A DNA stretch of 64,000 nucleotides from Methylothermaceae bacterium (GTDB lineage: Bacteria; Pseudomonadota; Gammaproteobacteria; Methylococcales; Methylothermaceae): assembly GCA_026981855.1 (NCBI GenBank), contig JALSIB010000037.1:90299-154298 (forward strand). The letters run 5' to 3'. Under the pieces are notes generated by a model, which ran no database searches, was not told the DNA's origin, and was given only the letters and a program-made list of their open reading frames with translations. Shown here in pieces: positions 1 to 11,123 of this stretch (positions are counted from its first letter, which is position 1; every line of letters starts with the position of its first letter). The translations under genes and the position numbers were made by a program.

Positions 1-1078
1 TTTCTTCCGCTGTTCCCACCGAAACCCGTAGATGGCGCGGCATGCCATAATTGGCGACCGGCCGCACGATCACCCCTTGCCGCAACAGCCCTTCGAAAAC
101 CGGCCCGGCCTCTCTGCCCACGTCTACGGTGATGAAGTTACCCACCGATGGAATGCATTCCAACCGCCGCGCCTGCAAAGCGGACTGGAGAAAGGCCAGC
201 CCTTCCCGGTTGAGGCGCCGGCTCCGCTGCAGATATGCCTCGTCACCCAGCGCTGCTTCGGCTGCCGCCAGCGCCAGGGCGTTGACGTTGAAAGGCTGGC
301 GCACCCGATTGAGCAATTCGGCCACATCCGGGTGGGAAACGGCGTAGCCGACTCTCAGCCCGGCGAGCCCGTAAGCCTTTGAAAAGGTGCGGGTGACGAT
401 CAGATTGGGGAAGCGGTCCAGCCATTGCAGGGAATCGGGATAATCTTCCGTATCCACATATTCGAAATAGGCCTCGTCCACCACAGCCAGAACCTGCGGT
501 GGCAAGGCTTCGAGGAAGTCTCCCAGCGCCTTGGTGGTCACGTAAGTGCCGGTCGGATTGTTGGGATTGGCGATGAACACCACCGTGGTATCGTCGGCCA
601 CTTGCCCCAGCATCGCGCCCAGATCGTGTCCGTAGCTCGGCCCACGGCTGCCATCATGGGCCTTGGCCACCCTTGATTCGGCCCCCACCGACTGGACCGA
701 GATGGGGTACACGGCGAAGGCATGCTCGGAAAACACCGCGCTGCGATCAGGCCCCAAAAAAGTACGGGCGATGAGATCCAGCACATCGTTGGAACCATTG
801 CCCAGAGTGATCTGCTCCGGCTTCACTCCCAGTTTGCCCGCCAGGGCCCGCTTGAGGGAGAAGCCACTGCCGTCGGGATAACGGGCACAATCCGGCAACG
901 CCCGCTCCATCGCCGCCAAGGCGCGTGGCGAGGGCCCCAGGGGATTCTCGTTGGACGCCAGCTTGACGATCTTTTCCGCATCCAGCCCCAGTTCACGGGC
1001 CAGCTCCTCGACAGGCTTGCCTGGTTGATAGGGTGTCAGGCCCAGAACAGCCTGAACACACAACATTTTGAAATCCAT
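1..1078 (-). CDS. hisC: Histidinol-phosphate aminotransferase, C-terminus cut by window edge
   Basis: PLP-dependent class I/II aminotransferase that converts imidazole-acetol phosphate to histidinol phosphate in histidine synthesis; HisC2-type enzymes can also serve aromatic amino acids. The frame is open from the ATG at 1078 to the window edge (359 codons), so only about the last 10 residues are missing. Family signatures are KLASNENPLGPSP near residue 40, the ANPNNPTGT loop, and TFSKAYGLAGLRVGY with the Schiff-base lysine at residue 234. It is last of the visible gyrA-serC-serA-pheA-hisC array, 23 bp after pheA. Its position beside pheA and serC favours a HisC2-type role shared with aromatic amino acid synthesis; that specificity is inferred. 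Confidence 0.9.
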   Translation of the reverse strand, partial: MDFKMLCVQAVLGLTPYQPGKPVEELARELGLDAEKIVKLASNENPLGPSPRALAAMERALPDCARYPDGSGFSLKRALAGKLGVKPEQITLGNGSNDVLDLIARTFLGPDRSAVFSEHAFAVYPISVQSVGAESRVAKAHDGSRGPSYGHDLGAMLGQVADDTTVVFIANPNNPTGTYVTTKALGDFLEALPPQVLAVVDEAYFEYVDTEDYPDSLQWLDRFPNLIVTRTFSKAYGLAGLRVGYAVSHPDVAELLNRVRQPFNVNALALAAAEAALGDEAYLQRSRRLNREGLAFLQSALQARRLECIPSVGNFITVDVGREAGPVFEGLLRQGVIVRPVANYGMPRHLRVSVGTAEE

Positions 1079-1101
1079 GACCTGGCCTCTCTGACGTGCG
1101 T

Positions 1102-2187
1102 TTACACCACCGCCTTCGGATACGACCCCAGCCATTTGACCCATTGCGCTTTCTTCCGTAACGCTTCCAGGGCCTCGGCCACCCTGGCGTCGTCCCGGTG
1201 TCCCTCGAGATCGATGAAAAACACGTAGTCCCACATGCCGCGGCGGCTGGGACGGGATTCGATCTTGGTCATGCTGATGCCATATTCGGCGAAAGGTTGC
1301 AGAATCTCATAGAGGGCACCGGGACGATTGCCGGTGGAAACCAGCAGCGAGGTCTTGTCCTCGCCGGTCGGTGCCACTTCCTGTTTCCCCACGACCAGAA
1401 AGCGGGTGGTGTTGTCGGGATCGTCTTCGATATTGCGTTCGAGAATTTGCAGCTGATACAACTCCGCCGCCACCTCGCCCGCGATGGCCGCGCTTTCCGG
1501 AACGATGGCGGCCAACCTGGCACCTTCCGCATTGCTGCTGACCGCCGTGCGCTTGGCCTGGGGGAGAAATCTGTCCAGCCATTCCCGGCACTGGGCCAGG
1601 GATTGCTGGTGGGAAAAGATTTCCTTGATCTCCTCCAATCCCCCGCACCGGCTGAGCAGGTTGTGATGGATACGCAGGACCACCTCACCGGAGATCAACA
1701 GGGAAGAGCCGAAAAAGCTGTCGAGGGTATGGGTCACCACCCCCTCGGTGGAATTTTCCACCGGGACGACGCCGAATTGACAGGCATCGCCGGCCACCGC
1801 GCGGAAAATTTCGTCTATGGCAGGGAAAGGGGCCACTTTGACCGCATGCCCGAAGTGCTTGTACGCCGCCTGCTGGGTGAACGTGCCTTCAGGCCCCAGA
1901 AAGGCGATATGCAGGGGTTTCTCCAGCGCCAAGCAGGAAGACATGAGCTCCCGGAAGATGCGCACCACCGACTCGTCACCGAGAGGACCGGGGTTTTCGC
2001 GTTTGACCCGGCGCAGAATCTCGGCTTCCCGCTCGGGGCGATAGAAGCAGTCATCCTCCCCCGCCTCGCGCTTGACCTTGGCGACCTCCAGGGCGATGCC
2101 GGCACGCTCGGAAATCAATCGTAACAATTGTCCGTCAATCTCGTCGATGCGCCGACGCAGCCGGCTCAGCCCCTGTTCCTTTTCCAT
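1102..2187 (-). CDS. pheA: Bifunctional chorismate mutase/prephenate dehydratase (P-protein)
   Basis: Catalyses chorismate to prephenate to phenylpyruvate in phenylalanine synthesis. The 361-residue protein has the P-protein layout: an AroQ chorismate mutase helix bundle (about residues 1-90, beginning LSRLRRRIDEIDGQLLRLI), a prephenate dehydratase domain (about 95-275, with the catalytic TRF in DNTTRFLVVG), and a C-terminal ACT domain with GALYEIL and ESRP, the usual phenylalanine-binding motifs. Feedback inhibition by phenylalanine is therefore expected. It lies between serA and hisC on the same strand, 33 bp after serA. Confidence 0.96.
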   Translation of the reverse strand: MEKEQGLSRLRRRIDEIDGQLLRLISERAGIALEVAKVKREAGEDDCFYRPEREAEILRRVKRENPGPLGDESVVRIFRELMSSCLALEKPLHIAFLGPEGTFTQQAAYKHFGHAVKVAPFPAIDEIFRAVAGDACQFGVVPVENSTEGVVTHTLDSFFGSSLLISGEVVLRIHHNLLSRCGGLEEIKEIFSHQQSLAQCREWLDRFLPQAKRTAVSSNAEGARLAAIVPESAAIAGEVAAELYQLQILERNIEDDPDNTTRFLVVGKQEVAPTGEDKTSLLVSTGNRPGALYEILQPFAEYGISMTKIESRPSRRGMWDYVFFIDLEGHRDDARVAEALEALRKKAQWVKWLGSYPKAVV

Positions 2188-2220
2188 AACCTTGTGATCA
2201 GGCCCTAGCTCAAGGAACGA

Positions 2221-3402
2221 TCATTGTATCACCCGGGCAGACAGCACACCTTCCAGGCTCTCGATCTCGGTGACGATATCGCTCCCCAGCCGCCCCTCGG
2301 CATCGATCATGGTGTAGGCGATGTCGCCTTTCGACTTGTTGAGCAGCTCGACGATGTTGATCTGCGCTTCTCCGAGACAGGCCGATATCTTGCTCACCAT
2401 GGCGGGAACGTTGGCGTGGGGAATGGCGAGCCGGGTCGTTCCCGGGGCCCGCGCCAGAACCACTTCCGGGAAGTTGACCGAGTGGCGGATATTGCCGTTC
2501 TCGAGGAAGTCGCGAATCTGATCGGCCACCATGACGGCGCAGTTTTCTTCCGCTTCACGGGTCGAGGCCCCCAGGTGAGGCAGACAGATGGCCCTGGGAT
2601 GAGTTTTGAGGGCGGCGTCGGGAAAATCGGTGACATAAGCGTGCAGCCGCCCCTCGTCCAGGGCGGCGATCACCGCCTTGGAGTCCACCAGCTCGCCGCG
2701 GGAAAAGTTGAGCAAAATCGAGCCTTCCTTCATCTGCGACAACCTCGCCGAATCGATACACCCCCGCGTCTGGTCGGTCAGAGGCATATGCAGGGTGACG
2801 AAGTCACAAATCCCCAGCAGCTCATCGAGATTGGAGGCCTGGATCACGGACGAAGACAACTGCCAGGCCCGCTCCACCGTGACGTAAGGGTCGAAACCGC
2901 TGACGTTCATACCCAGAGCCAGGGCCTTGTTCGCCACTTTGACGCCGATGGCGCCGAGCCCGACCACCCCAAGCATCTTGCCCGCCAACTCGAACCCCTG
3001 GAACTGTTTCTTGCCCGCTTCCACCTGGCGGTGGATCGCCTGATCGTCACCCTCCAGCCGCCGGGCATAGTCCCAGGCCTGACAGAGGTTACGGCAAGCC
3101 AGCAACATCCCTCCCAATACCAACTCCTTGACCGCGTTGGCGTTGGCGCCAGGCGTGTTGAACACCGGAATCCCCCGGCGGCTGCACGCCTCCACCGGAA
3201 TATTGTTGACCCCGGCGCCCGCCCGGCCGATGGCCTTGACGGTTTCCGACAGGGACTCATTGTGCAGATTGTGGGATCTGAGGATGATGGCATCGGGATG
3301 CTGAATCTCCGAGGCCACTTCGTAATGCTCGCGGGGGAAACGCTCCAACCCGGCGATGGCGATGTTGTTGTAGGTCAGAATCTTGAAAATCGGCTCAGCC
3401 AT
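2221..3402 (-). CDS. serA: D-3-phosphoglycerate dehydrogenase
   Basis: First step of the phosphorylated serine pathway, oxidising 3-phosphoglycerate with NAD. The 393-residue protein has a split 2-hydroxyacid dehydrogenase catalytic domain, a Rossmann motif GVVGLGAIG near residue 145, the substrate-side arginine in LLNFSRGELVD, and the catalytic histidine in CLPHLGAST. A C-terminal ACT domain (about 325-393) suggests serine feedback. The start overlaps the end of serC by 8 bp, so the two serine genes are probably translationally coupled. Having serA inside the gyrA-serC-pheA array differs from the Pseudomonas order I know, where serC and pheA are adjacent. Confidence 0.94.
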   Translation of the reverse strand: MAEPIFKILTYNNIAIAGLERFPREHYEVASEIQHPDAIILRSHNLHNESLSETVKAIGRAGAGVNNIPVEACSRRGIPVFNTPGANANAVKELVLGGMLLACRNLCQAWDYARRLEGDDQAIHRQVEAGKKQFQGFELAGKMLGVVGLGAIGVKVANKALALGMNVSGFDPYVTVERAWQLSSSVIQASNLDELLGICDFVTLHMPLTDQTRGCIDSARLSQMKEGSILLNFSRGELVDSKAVIAALDEGRLHAYVTDFPDAALKTHPRAICLPHLGASTREAEENCAVMVADQIRDFLENGNIRHSVNFPEVVLARAPGTTRLAIPHANVPAMVSKISACLGEAQINIVELLNKSKGDIAYTMIDAEGRLGSDIVTEIESLEGVLSARVIQ

Positions 3403-4471
3403 GGCGACGTTCGAACTCCTGCATGAAATCGGTCAGTGCCTTGACCCCCTCCAGGGGCATGGCGTTGTAGATGCTGGCACGCATTCCTCCCACCGAGCGA
3501 TGTCCTTTCAGGTTCACCAGCCCCTCCTGCTCCGCCTGTTGCAGGAAAACCTTGTCGAGACCGGATTCCGCCAAGGTGAAGGGAACGTTCATGCGCGAAC
3601 GGTAACGGGGATCGACCGGGTTGCGATAAAAATCAGAACCATCGATCAACCGGTACAGCATATCGGATTTCTCGATATTGCGCCGCTCGACGGCTTCCAG
3701 GCCCCCTTGCCGTTGCAGCCATTCGAGCATCAACCCCAGCAGGTACCAGTTGTAGGTGGGCGGCGTATTGAGCATGGAACCCGCCTCGGCCTGCTGGCGG
3801 TAGTCCAGCACCGACGGAGTTCCGGCAAGCGGTTCGCGCAACAGATCCTTGCGCACGATCACCACCGTGATCCCGGAGGGCCCCATGTTCTTCTGGGCAC
3901 CGGCATAGATCACGCCGAAGCGGGAAACCTCCAGCCGCCGCGACAGGATATTCGAGGACATGTCCGCCACCAGCGGCAGTGTCGTTTCAGGCACCTCCTG
4001 GAACTCAACCCCGTGGATGGTTTCGTTGCTGGTGTAATGGAGATACGCCGAATCCTCCGCGACCTGCCAGCCGGCAACGTCGGGAATGGTGGTGAAGCGA
4101 CTGTCCTCGCTGCTGGCGCTGATCTCCACCTCGCCATATTTCCGCGCTTCGGCAGCCGCCTTCTTGGACCAGGAACCGGTCAACACGTAACTCATCTTCC
4201 GCCTGCCACCCAACAGATTCATCGGGATGGCGGCAAACTGTCCGGTCGCCCCGCCTTGCAGGAACAGGCAGTGATAATCGTCGCCCACCTCCAGCAACTG
4301 GCGCAGAGCGGCCTCGGTGGCCTCCGCGATCTGCCTGAAATGGGGACCACGATGACTCATTTCCATCACCGACATCCCGCTGCCGCGCCAGTCGAGCATT
4401 TCCTCCCGCGCTTTTTCCAGGACCTCGACCGGCAACATGGAGGGGCCGGCGCTAAAGTTATAGACTCGCAT
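3395..4471 (-). CDS. serC: Phosphoserine aminotransferase
   Basis: PLP enzyme of class V that transaminates 3-phosphohydroxypyruvate to phosphoserine and also acts in pyridoxal phosphate synthesis. The 358-residue length and the N-terminus VYNFSAGPSMLP are typical. The PLP-binding lysine is in YAGAQKNMGPSG, and the C-terminus has the family motif GGMRASIYNAMP. It lies 6 bp after gyrA and overlaps serA by 8 bp, so it is part of one transcription unit. Serine supply may matter especially if the organism is a methylotroph, but this is the ordinary biosynthetic enzyme. Confidence 0.96.
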   Translation of the reverse strand: MRVYNFSAGPSMLPVEVLEKAREEMLDWRGSGMSVMEMSHRGPHFRQIAEATEAALRQLLEVGDDYHCLFLQGGATGQFAAIPMNLLGGRRKMSYVLTGSWSKKAAAEARKYGEVEISASSEDSRFTTIPDVAGWQVAEDSAYLHYTSNETIHGVEFQEVPETTLPLVADMSSNILSRRLEVSRFGVIYAGAQKNMGPSGITVVIVRKDLLREPLAGTPSVLDYRQQAEAGSMLNTPPTYNWYLLGLMLEWLQRQGGLEAVERRNIEKSDMLYRLIDGSDFYRNPVDPRYRSRMNVPFTLAESGLDKVFLQQAEQEGLVNLKGHRSVGGMRASIYNAMPLEGVKALTDFMQEFERRHG

Positions 4472-4477
4472 GGGTTG

Positions 4478-7021
<2,544 letters not shown>

Positions 7022-7068
7022 CAGGTTCCAGAAATGGCAAGTGTGACAGGCGTCGGCAAATTTTCGGG

Positions 7069-7074
7069 ATTATA
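7069..7074 (-). promoter_or_regulatory. Probable sigma70 -10 box of gyrA
   Basis: The minus strand reads TATAAT, a perfect -10 consensus, ending 47 bases before the gyrA start codon. I see no good -35 at 17 bases; the best near-match is poor, so either the promoter depends on the flanking TG at the upstream edge or the assignment is wrong. Confidence 0.5.
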
Positions 7075-7112
7075 ACATATCGAGACATTTCGTTGGGCAG
7101 GACGTTTCCACG

Positions 7113-7224
7113 ACCAGGGCAACCGCACGAGCGCCGCTTTCCCCGTTGGGAGTTGATTTTGCCCGGTGTTGAAACCCCGCTCCCAGAGGGAGAGGGGGAA
7201 ACCGGTTTATGCGACTGCCCTGGT
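7113..7224. repeat. Imperfect inverted repeat between orn and gyrA
   Basis: The left arm (7113-7152) and the reverse complement of the right arm (7180-7224) share ACCAGGGCA, then TTTCCCC, then GGGAG in the same order, separated by a spacer of about 27 bases. The right arm contains the CTCCCAGAGGGAGAGG type of sequence often met in interspersed intergenic repeats of GC-rich Proteobacteria. It occupies most of the 279-base gap upstream of gyrA, and I see no ORF in that gap. It could be a decayed mobile repeat or a transcript hairpin. Confidence 0.4.
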
Positions 7225-7300
7225 TCCAGGACAAAACCGCGCCCTCCGCCTCCCCGAAGAGAAAAAGAATCAATGGGGCCTGTCCCGGTTGACGATCGGT

Positions 7301-7846
7301 TCAATAGCGCAGGAAATGCTCGCGGTAATATTTCAATTCCTCGATGGATTCGAGGATATCGGCAAGCGCCTCATGCGCATTCTTCTTCTTGAACCCTTCC
7401 TTGAGATGAGGCGCCCAGCGGCGCGCCAGCTCCTTGAGAGTGGACACGTCCAGGTTCCTGTAATGAAAATAGGCCTCCAGTTGCGGCATCGAGCGGTACA
7501 GAAAACGCCGATCCTGGCAGATACTGTTACCACACATGGGAGACTCACCGGGGGGTACCCATTTTTTGATGAATTCCAGCGTGAGATGCTCGGCTTCCCG
7601 CTCCCTCACCCGGCTCTTGCGCACCCGCTCGATCAGCCCGGACGAGCCGTGATGCTTCTGGTTCCACTGATCCATCGCCGCCAACCGCTCTTCAGGCTGA
7701 TAAACAGCCAGCATCGGACCTGTGGCGAGCACGTTCAGATCCTTGTCGGTCACCACCGTCGCGATCTCGATGATCACGTCACGGTCCGGATCGAGGCCGG
7801 TCATCTCCAGGTCGATCCAGATCAGATTGTCTTTATTCAATGTCAT
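7301..7846 (-). CDS. orn: Oligoribonuclease
   Basis: 3'-5' exoribonuclease of the DEDDh family that degrades 2-5 nt RNAs, and pGpG from cyclic-di-GMP turnover. The 181-residue protein has Exo I in [14 protein letters not shown], Exo II in [13 protein letters not shown], and Exo III near the C-terminus in [11 protein letters not shown] with H and D. The start at 7846 is preferred over the longer frame to 7888 because homologues begin just before the Exo I motif. It is divergent from the Ste24-type protease gene. Its pGpG activity is functionally related to the diguanylate cyclase encoded at 13144. Confidence 0.95.
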   Translation of the reverse strand: MTLNKDNLIWIDLEMTGLDPDRDVIIEIATVVTDKDLNVLATGPMLAVYQPEERLAAMDQWNQKHHGSSGLIERVRKSRVREREAEHLTLEFIKKWVPPGESPMCGNSICQDRRFLYRSMPQLEAYFHYRNLDVSTLKELARRWAPHLKEGFKKKNAHEALADILESIEELKYYREHFLRY

Positions 7847-7931
7847 CCAGGGGATTCCTAAGTCATGGCTTGTCAGCGATTGTAGCAAAGGCTAAGCTGT
7901 TGAGCCGTCGTTGTTGTCAGATGGATTATTC

Positions 7932-9191
7932 ATGAATACGTTCACGTTCGTCTTTTTGTTGGCCCTTGCCGCTTCCTTCGCCATCGAATTCTGGCTGGCC
8001 CGCCGCCACGGCGCCCACATCCGGGCACACCGGGACAAGGTGCCGGAATCCTTCGCGGGAGCGATCACCCTGGAGGCCCATCAAAAGGCCGCCGATTATA
8101 CCTTGGCCAAGCTCAAAGTGCAGGAAATCGGCAGGATCCTGAACGTCGCCTTGCTGCTGCTTTTCACCGTGGGGGGAGGCATCGATGCGCTGGACCGTTT
8201 CTGGTCCGGCTTCGATTTCGGCCCCATCCCCCATGGAACCGCCTTGATTCTTTCGGTCATGTTCCTGATGGCGCTGGCAGAACTGCCCCTCTCCCTCTAC
8301 CAGACATTCGTGATCGAGGAGAAATTCGGCTTCAACCGCACCACCATCGCCCAGTTCATCAAGGATCTTCTGTTACAGGCGATCCTCGCGCTCGCCATCG
8401 GGGCGCCACTCCTCGGACTGATCCTGTGGGTCATGGAGAGCACCGGCAACCTGTGGTGGTTGCTGGCTTGGGTGATCATCATGTCCTTTTCGCTTTTCAT
8501 GAGCTGGGCCTATCCGACATTGATCGCCCCCTTGTTCAATAAATTCACGCCCCTCGACGACCCCCAGCTTCGCGGCCGGATCCAAAGATTGCTGGAACGA
8601 TGCGGTTTTCAGAGCAAGGGGATCTTCGTCATGGACGGTTCCCGGCGCTCGGGCCACGGCAATGCCTATTTCACCGGCATCGGCAACAACAAGCGGATCG
8701 TTTTTTTCGATACGCTGATGGAATCCCTGGAACCGGAAGAGCTGGAAGCCGTTCTGGCCCATGAGCTGGGTCATTTCAAACGCAAACACGTCATCAAGAT
8801 GCTGATCACCAGCGCTCTCATCAGCCTGGCCGGCCTGGCCCTGCTGGGATGGCTGGCGCAGCAATCCTGGTTCTATCAGGGACTGGGCGTTTCCACCCCC
8901 TCAAGCGCCACGGCACTGCTGCTGTTCATGTTGATCATGCCGGTGTTCAGCACCTTCTTGCAGCCCATCATGGCCACCATCCAGCGGAAATACGAATTCG
9001 AGGCGGACGAATTCGCGGCCTCCATGACCCGGGCCGAATCCCTCATCCACTCGCTGGTGAAACTCTACCGGGAAAACGCCGCCACCCTGACCCCCGACCC
9101 TTTGTATGCGGCCTTCCATTACAGCCACCCGCCGGCGGCGATCAGAATCGAACATCTGAAGCGGGTCCAACAACGGAGCATGCCGGCTTGA
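7932..9191 (+). CDS. Ste24/M48-family integral membrane zinc metalloprotease
   Basis: A 419-residue membrane protease resembling Ste24/CAAX prenyl protease 1 and bacterial M48 enzymes. It has several hydrophobic segments (about residues 1-22, 65-90, 100-120, 150-175, 180-205, 295-315, 330-350), the catalytic zinc motif HELGH (VLAHELGHFKRKH, near residue 280), and a downstream E/D-rich stretch KYEFEADEFA supplying the third ligand. Bacteria lack prenylated CAAX substrates, so a membrane quality-control role is inferred. The ATG at 7932 is chosen because it directly precedes the first membrane segment; an ATG at 7911 is also in frame. It lies 53 bp before rsgA. Confidence 0.9.
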   Translation: MNTFTFVFLLALAASFAIEFWLARRHGAHIRAHRDKVPESFAGAITLEAHQKAADYTLAKLKVQEIGRILNVALLLLFTVGGGIDALDRFWSGFDFGPIPHGTALILSVMFLMALAELPLSLYQTFVIEEKFGFNRTTIAQFIKDLLLQAILALAIGAPLLGLILWVMESTGNLWWLLAWVIIMSFSLFMSWAYPTLIAPLFNKFTPLDDPQLRGRIQRLLERCGFQSKGIFVMDGSRRSGHGNAYFTGIGNNKRIVFFDTLMESLEPEELEAVLAHELGHFKRKHVIKMLITSALISLAGLALLGWLAQQSWFYQGLGVSTPSSATALLLFMLIMPVFSTFLQPIMATIQRKYEFEADEFAASMTRAESLIHSLVKLYRENAATLTPDPLYAAFHYSHPPAAIRIEHLKRVQQRSMPA

Positions 9192-9244
9192 CCATACGCC
9201 TGCGGGAACAGCACTTTGTTTGAACGGCCAACCGCCACTCCCTG

Positions 9245-10129
9245 ATGCAGCTTGGCCGCATCATCGCTCATTTCGGCAGGCACTGGGCCGTGGAAGGCGA
9301 GGCGGGCCAAATCCTGCTCTGCCATACAAGAAGGCACTGCGCACCGCCTTGCGTCGGCGACCAGGTCAAATGGCAGCCGACCGACCCGGGGCATGGGGTC
9401 ATCGTCGAGATCCTGCCCCGCCGCACCCTCCTCACCCGCCCTGGCAGGGCCGGGAAATTCAGACCGGTGGCAGCCAACCTCGACCAGGTTCTGATTGTCA
9501 TCGCACCCGCTCCGGCCTACGACCTGTTACTGGTGGACCAGTATCTGGTGGTATGCGAGCAGCATTCACTGCAATCGATCATCCTTTTCAACAAAACCGA
9601 CCTCCTGAGCCCGGCCGGCCGGCACCATGCCGAGAAAGATCTCGCCCCCTACCGGGATCTTTACCCGTTACTGTTTATCAGTGCCAGAAGCGGGGAGGGC
9701 ATGGAGCGCTTGCGAGCACGGCTGAAAAACAAGACATCCCTGTTCGCCGGCCAGTCCGGCGTCGGCAAGTCCTCACTCCTCAAGCGCCTCGTCCCGGACA
9801 AGGACATCCGCACCGGCGAGCTGTCCCCCGGCACCCGAAGGGGGCGCCACACCACCACCTCGGCGATGCTTTTCCATTTTCCGGAAGGCGGCGACATCAT
9901 CGACACCCCCGGCGTGGCGATATTCGGCCTGGCCGGCATCGATCCGGGAAAACTTGCCTGGGGCTACAAGGAATTCCGCGCTTACATCGAACGCTGCCGC
10001 TTCAACGATTGTCTCCACGCAGGCGATCTGGGCTGCGCGGTCAAACAAGCGGTGGACAAGGGGGAAATCAGCCTGCCGCGCTATCGGCGTTACCTGAAGC
10101 TGCTGGAAAAACTGCCGAAAATCTCCTGA
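9245..10129 (+). CDS. rsgA: Small ribosomal subunit biogenesis GTPase RsgA
   Basis: Circularly permuted GTPase that assists late 30S maturation. The 294-residue protein has an N-terminal OB fold (1-70), then the permuted G motifs: G4 NKTD (near 115), G1 GQSGVGKSS (near 178), G2 RGRHTTT and G3 DTPG. A C-terminal zinc knuckle C-x5-C-x-H-x5-C (CRFNDCLHAGDLGC) follows. Orn and RsgA are commonly neighbours in Gammaproteobacteria; here one protease gene separates them. Confidence 0.97.
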   Translation: MQLGRIIAHFGRHWAVEGEAGQILLCHTRRHCAPPCVGDQVKWQPTDPGHGVIVEILPRRTLLTRPGRAGKFRPVAANLDQVLIVIAPAPAYDLLLVDQYLVVCEQHSLQSIILFNKTDLLSPAGRHHAEKDLAPYRDLYPLLFISARSGEGMERLRARLKNKTSLFAGQSGVGKSSLLKRLVPDKDIRTGELSPGTRRGRHTTTSAMLFHFPEGGDIIDTPGVAIFGLAGIDPGKLAWGYKEFRAYIERCRFNDCLHAGDLGCAVKQAVDKGEISLPRYRRYLKLLEKLPKIS

Positions 10130-10161
10130 ACGGCCCGGCTGAATCAGGTCGTAAAGCCGGA

Positions 10162-10758
10162 CTAGACCTGCCGCCTGCCTTCGAAGGCATAGGCCAGGGT
10201 GCCGGCATCGAGATACTCCAGCTCCCCGCCCACCGGCACCCCATGCGCGATCCGGGTGACGGCAACCCCTTGCGCCTGCGCCAGCTCGGCGATGTAATGG
10301 GCCGTCGCCTCACCCTCGACGGTCGAATTGGTGGCCAGAATCACCTCCCGCACCTCCCCTTGCCGCAGACGCCCGGCCAGAAGCTCCATGCCCAGATCCT
10401 CCGGCCCGATGCCATCCAGCGGGGAAAGGCGGCCGTGAAGCACAAAAAAAAGGCCCCGGAACACCGTCGCCTGATCGATGGCGAGCACATCCGCAGGCGT
10501 TTCCACCACGCACAGGCGGCTCCGATCCCGGCTGGTGTCACTGCACAAAGCGCAAAGCGGATTCTCAGTGAGGGTGCGGCACGACCGGCAACGGCCGATC
10601 TTTTCCAACGCCTCGGTGAGACAATGTGCCAAATGCCTGCCGCCCCCCCGGTCATGCTGCAACAGATGGAAAGCCATCCGCTGGGCGGAACGGGGGCCCA
10701 CGCCCGGCAAACACCGTAATGCCTCCATCAGCCGCTTCAGACAATCTCCTTTGTCCAT
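10162..10758 (-). CDS. recR: Recombination mediator RecR
   Basis: Forms the RecFOR/RecOR mediator that loads RecA on SSB-coated gaps. The 198-residue protein has an N-terminal helix-hairpin-helix ([20 protein letters not shown]), a four-cysteine zinc finger ([16 protein letters not shown]), and a Toprim domain ([14 protein letters not shown]). It starts directly after ybaB (no gap) in the conserved dnaX-ybaB-recR order. Confidence 0.97.
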   Translation of the reverse strand: MDKGDCLKRLMEALRCLPGVGPRSAQRMAFHLLQHDRGGGRHLAHCLTEALEKIGRCRSCRTLTENPLCALCSDTSRDRSRLCVVETPADVLAIDQATVFRGLFFVLHGRLSPLDGIGPEDLGMELLAGRLRQGEVREVILATNSTVEGEATAHYIAELAQAQGVAVTRIAHGVPVGGELEYLDAGTLAYAFEGRRQV

Positions 10759-11091
10759 CTAGAAAGGCAGGCTCATACCACCTGGAAGCTGCATACCACC
10801 GGCCAGCTCGGCCATTTTCTCCTCTTTCAGCCGACCGACTTTGTGCACCGCGTCGTTGACGGCAGCCGCCACCAGATCCTCCAGGATCTCTTTATCTTCT
10901 TCCTTGAACAGGCTTTCATCGATCGTCAGGCGCAACACTTCCCGTTTTCCATTCATCACCAGCTTGACCAAGCCGCCTCCCGCTTCTCCCTGAACTTCCG
11001 CCCTGGCCAGCTCTTCCTGGGCCTGCTTGAACTTTTCCTGCATTTCCTGGGCCTGTTGCATCAAGGCTCCCAGAGGGTTTTTCATCGTCAC
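10759..11091 (-). CDS. ybaB: YbaB/EbfC family nucleoid-associated protein
   Basis: Small dimeric DNA-binding protein of 110 residues, with an N-terminal helix rich in Q, K and E (LMQQAQEMQEKFKQAQEEL), a glycine-rich strand (GEAGGGLVKLVMNGKREV), and the usual C-terminal helix ending in LPGGMSLPF. It sits between dnaX and recR, 32 bp after dnaX. The family coats and bends DNA; its precise job remains unclear. Confidence 0.95.
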   Translation of the reverse strand: MTMKNPLGALMQQAQEMQEKFKQAQEELARAEVQGEAGGGLVKLVMNGKREVLRLTIDESLFKEEDKEILEDLVAAAVNDAVHKVGRLKEEKMAELAGGMQLPGGMSLPF

Positions 11092-11123
11092 TGCTCCTCA
11101 GCTTTCACGTTCGTCATCACAGA

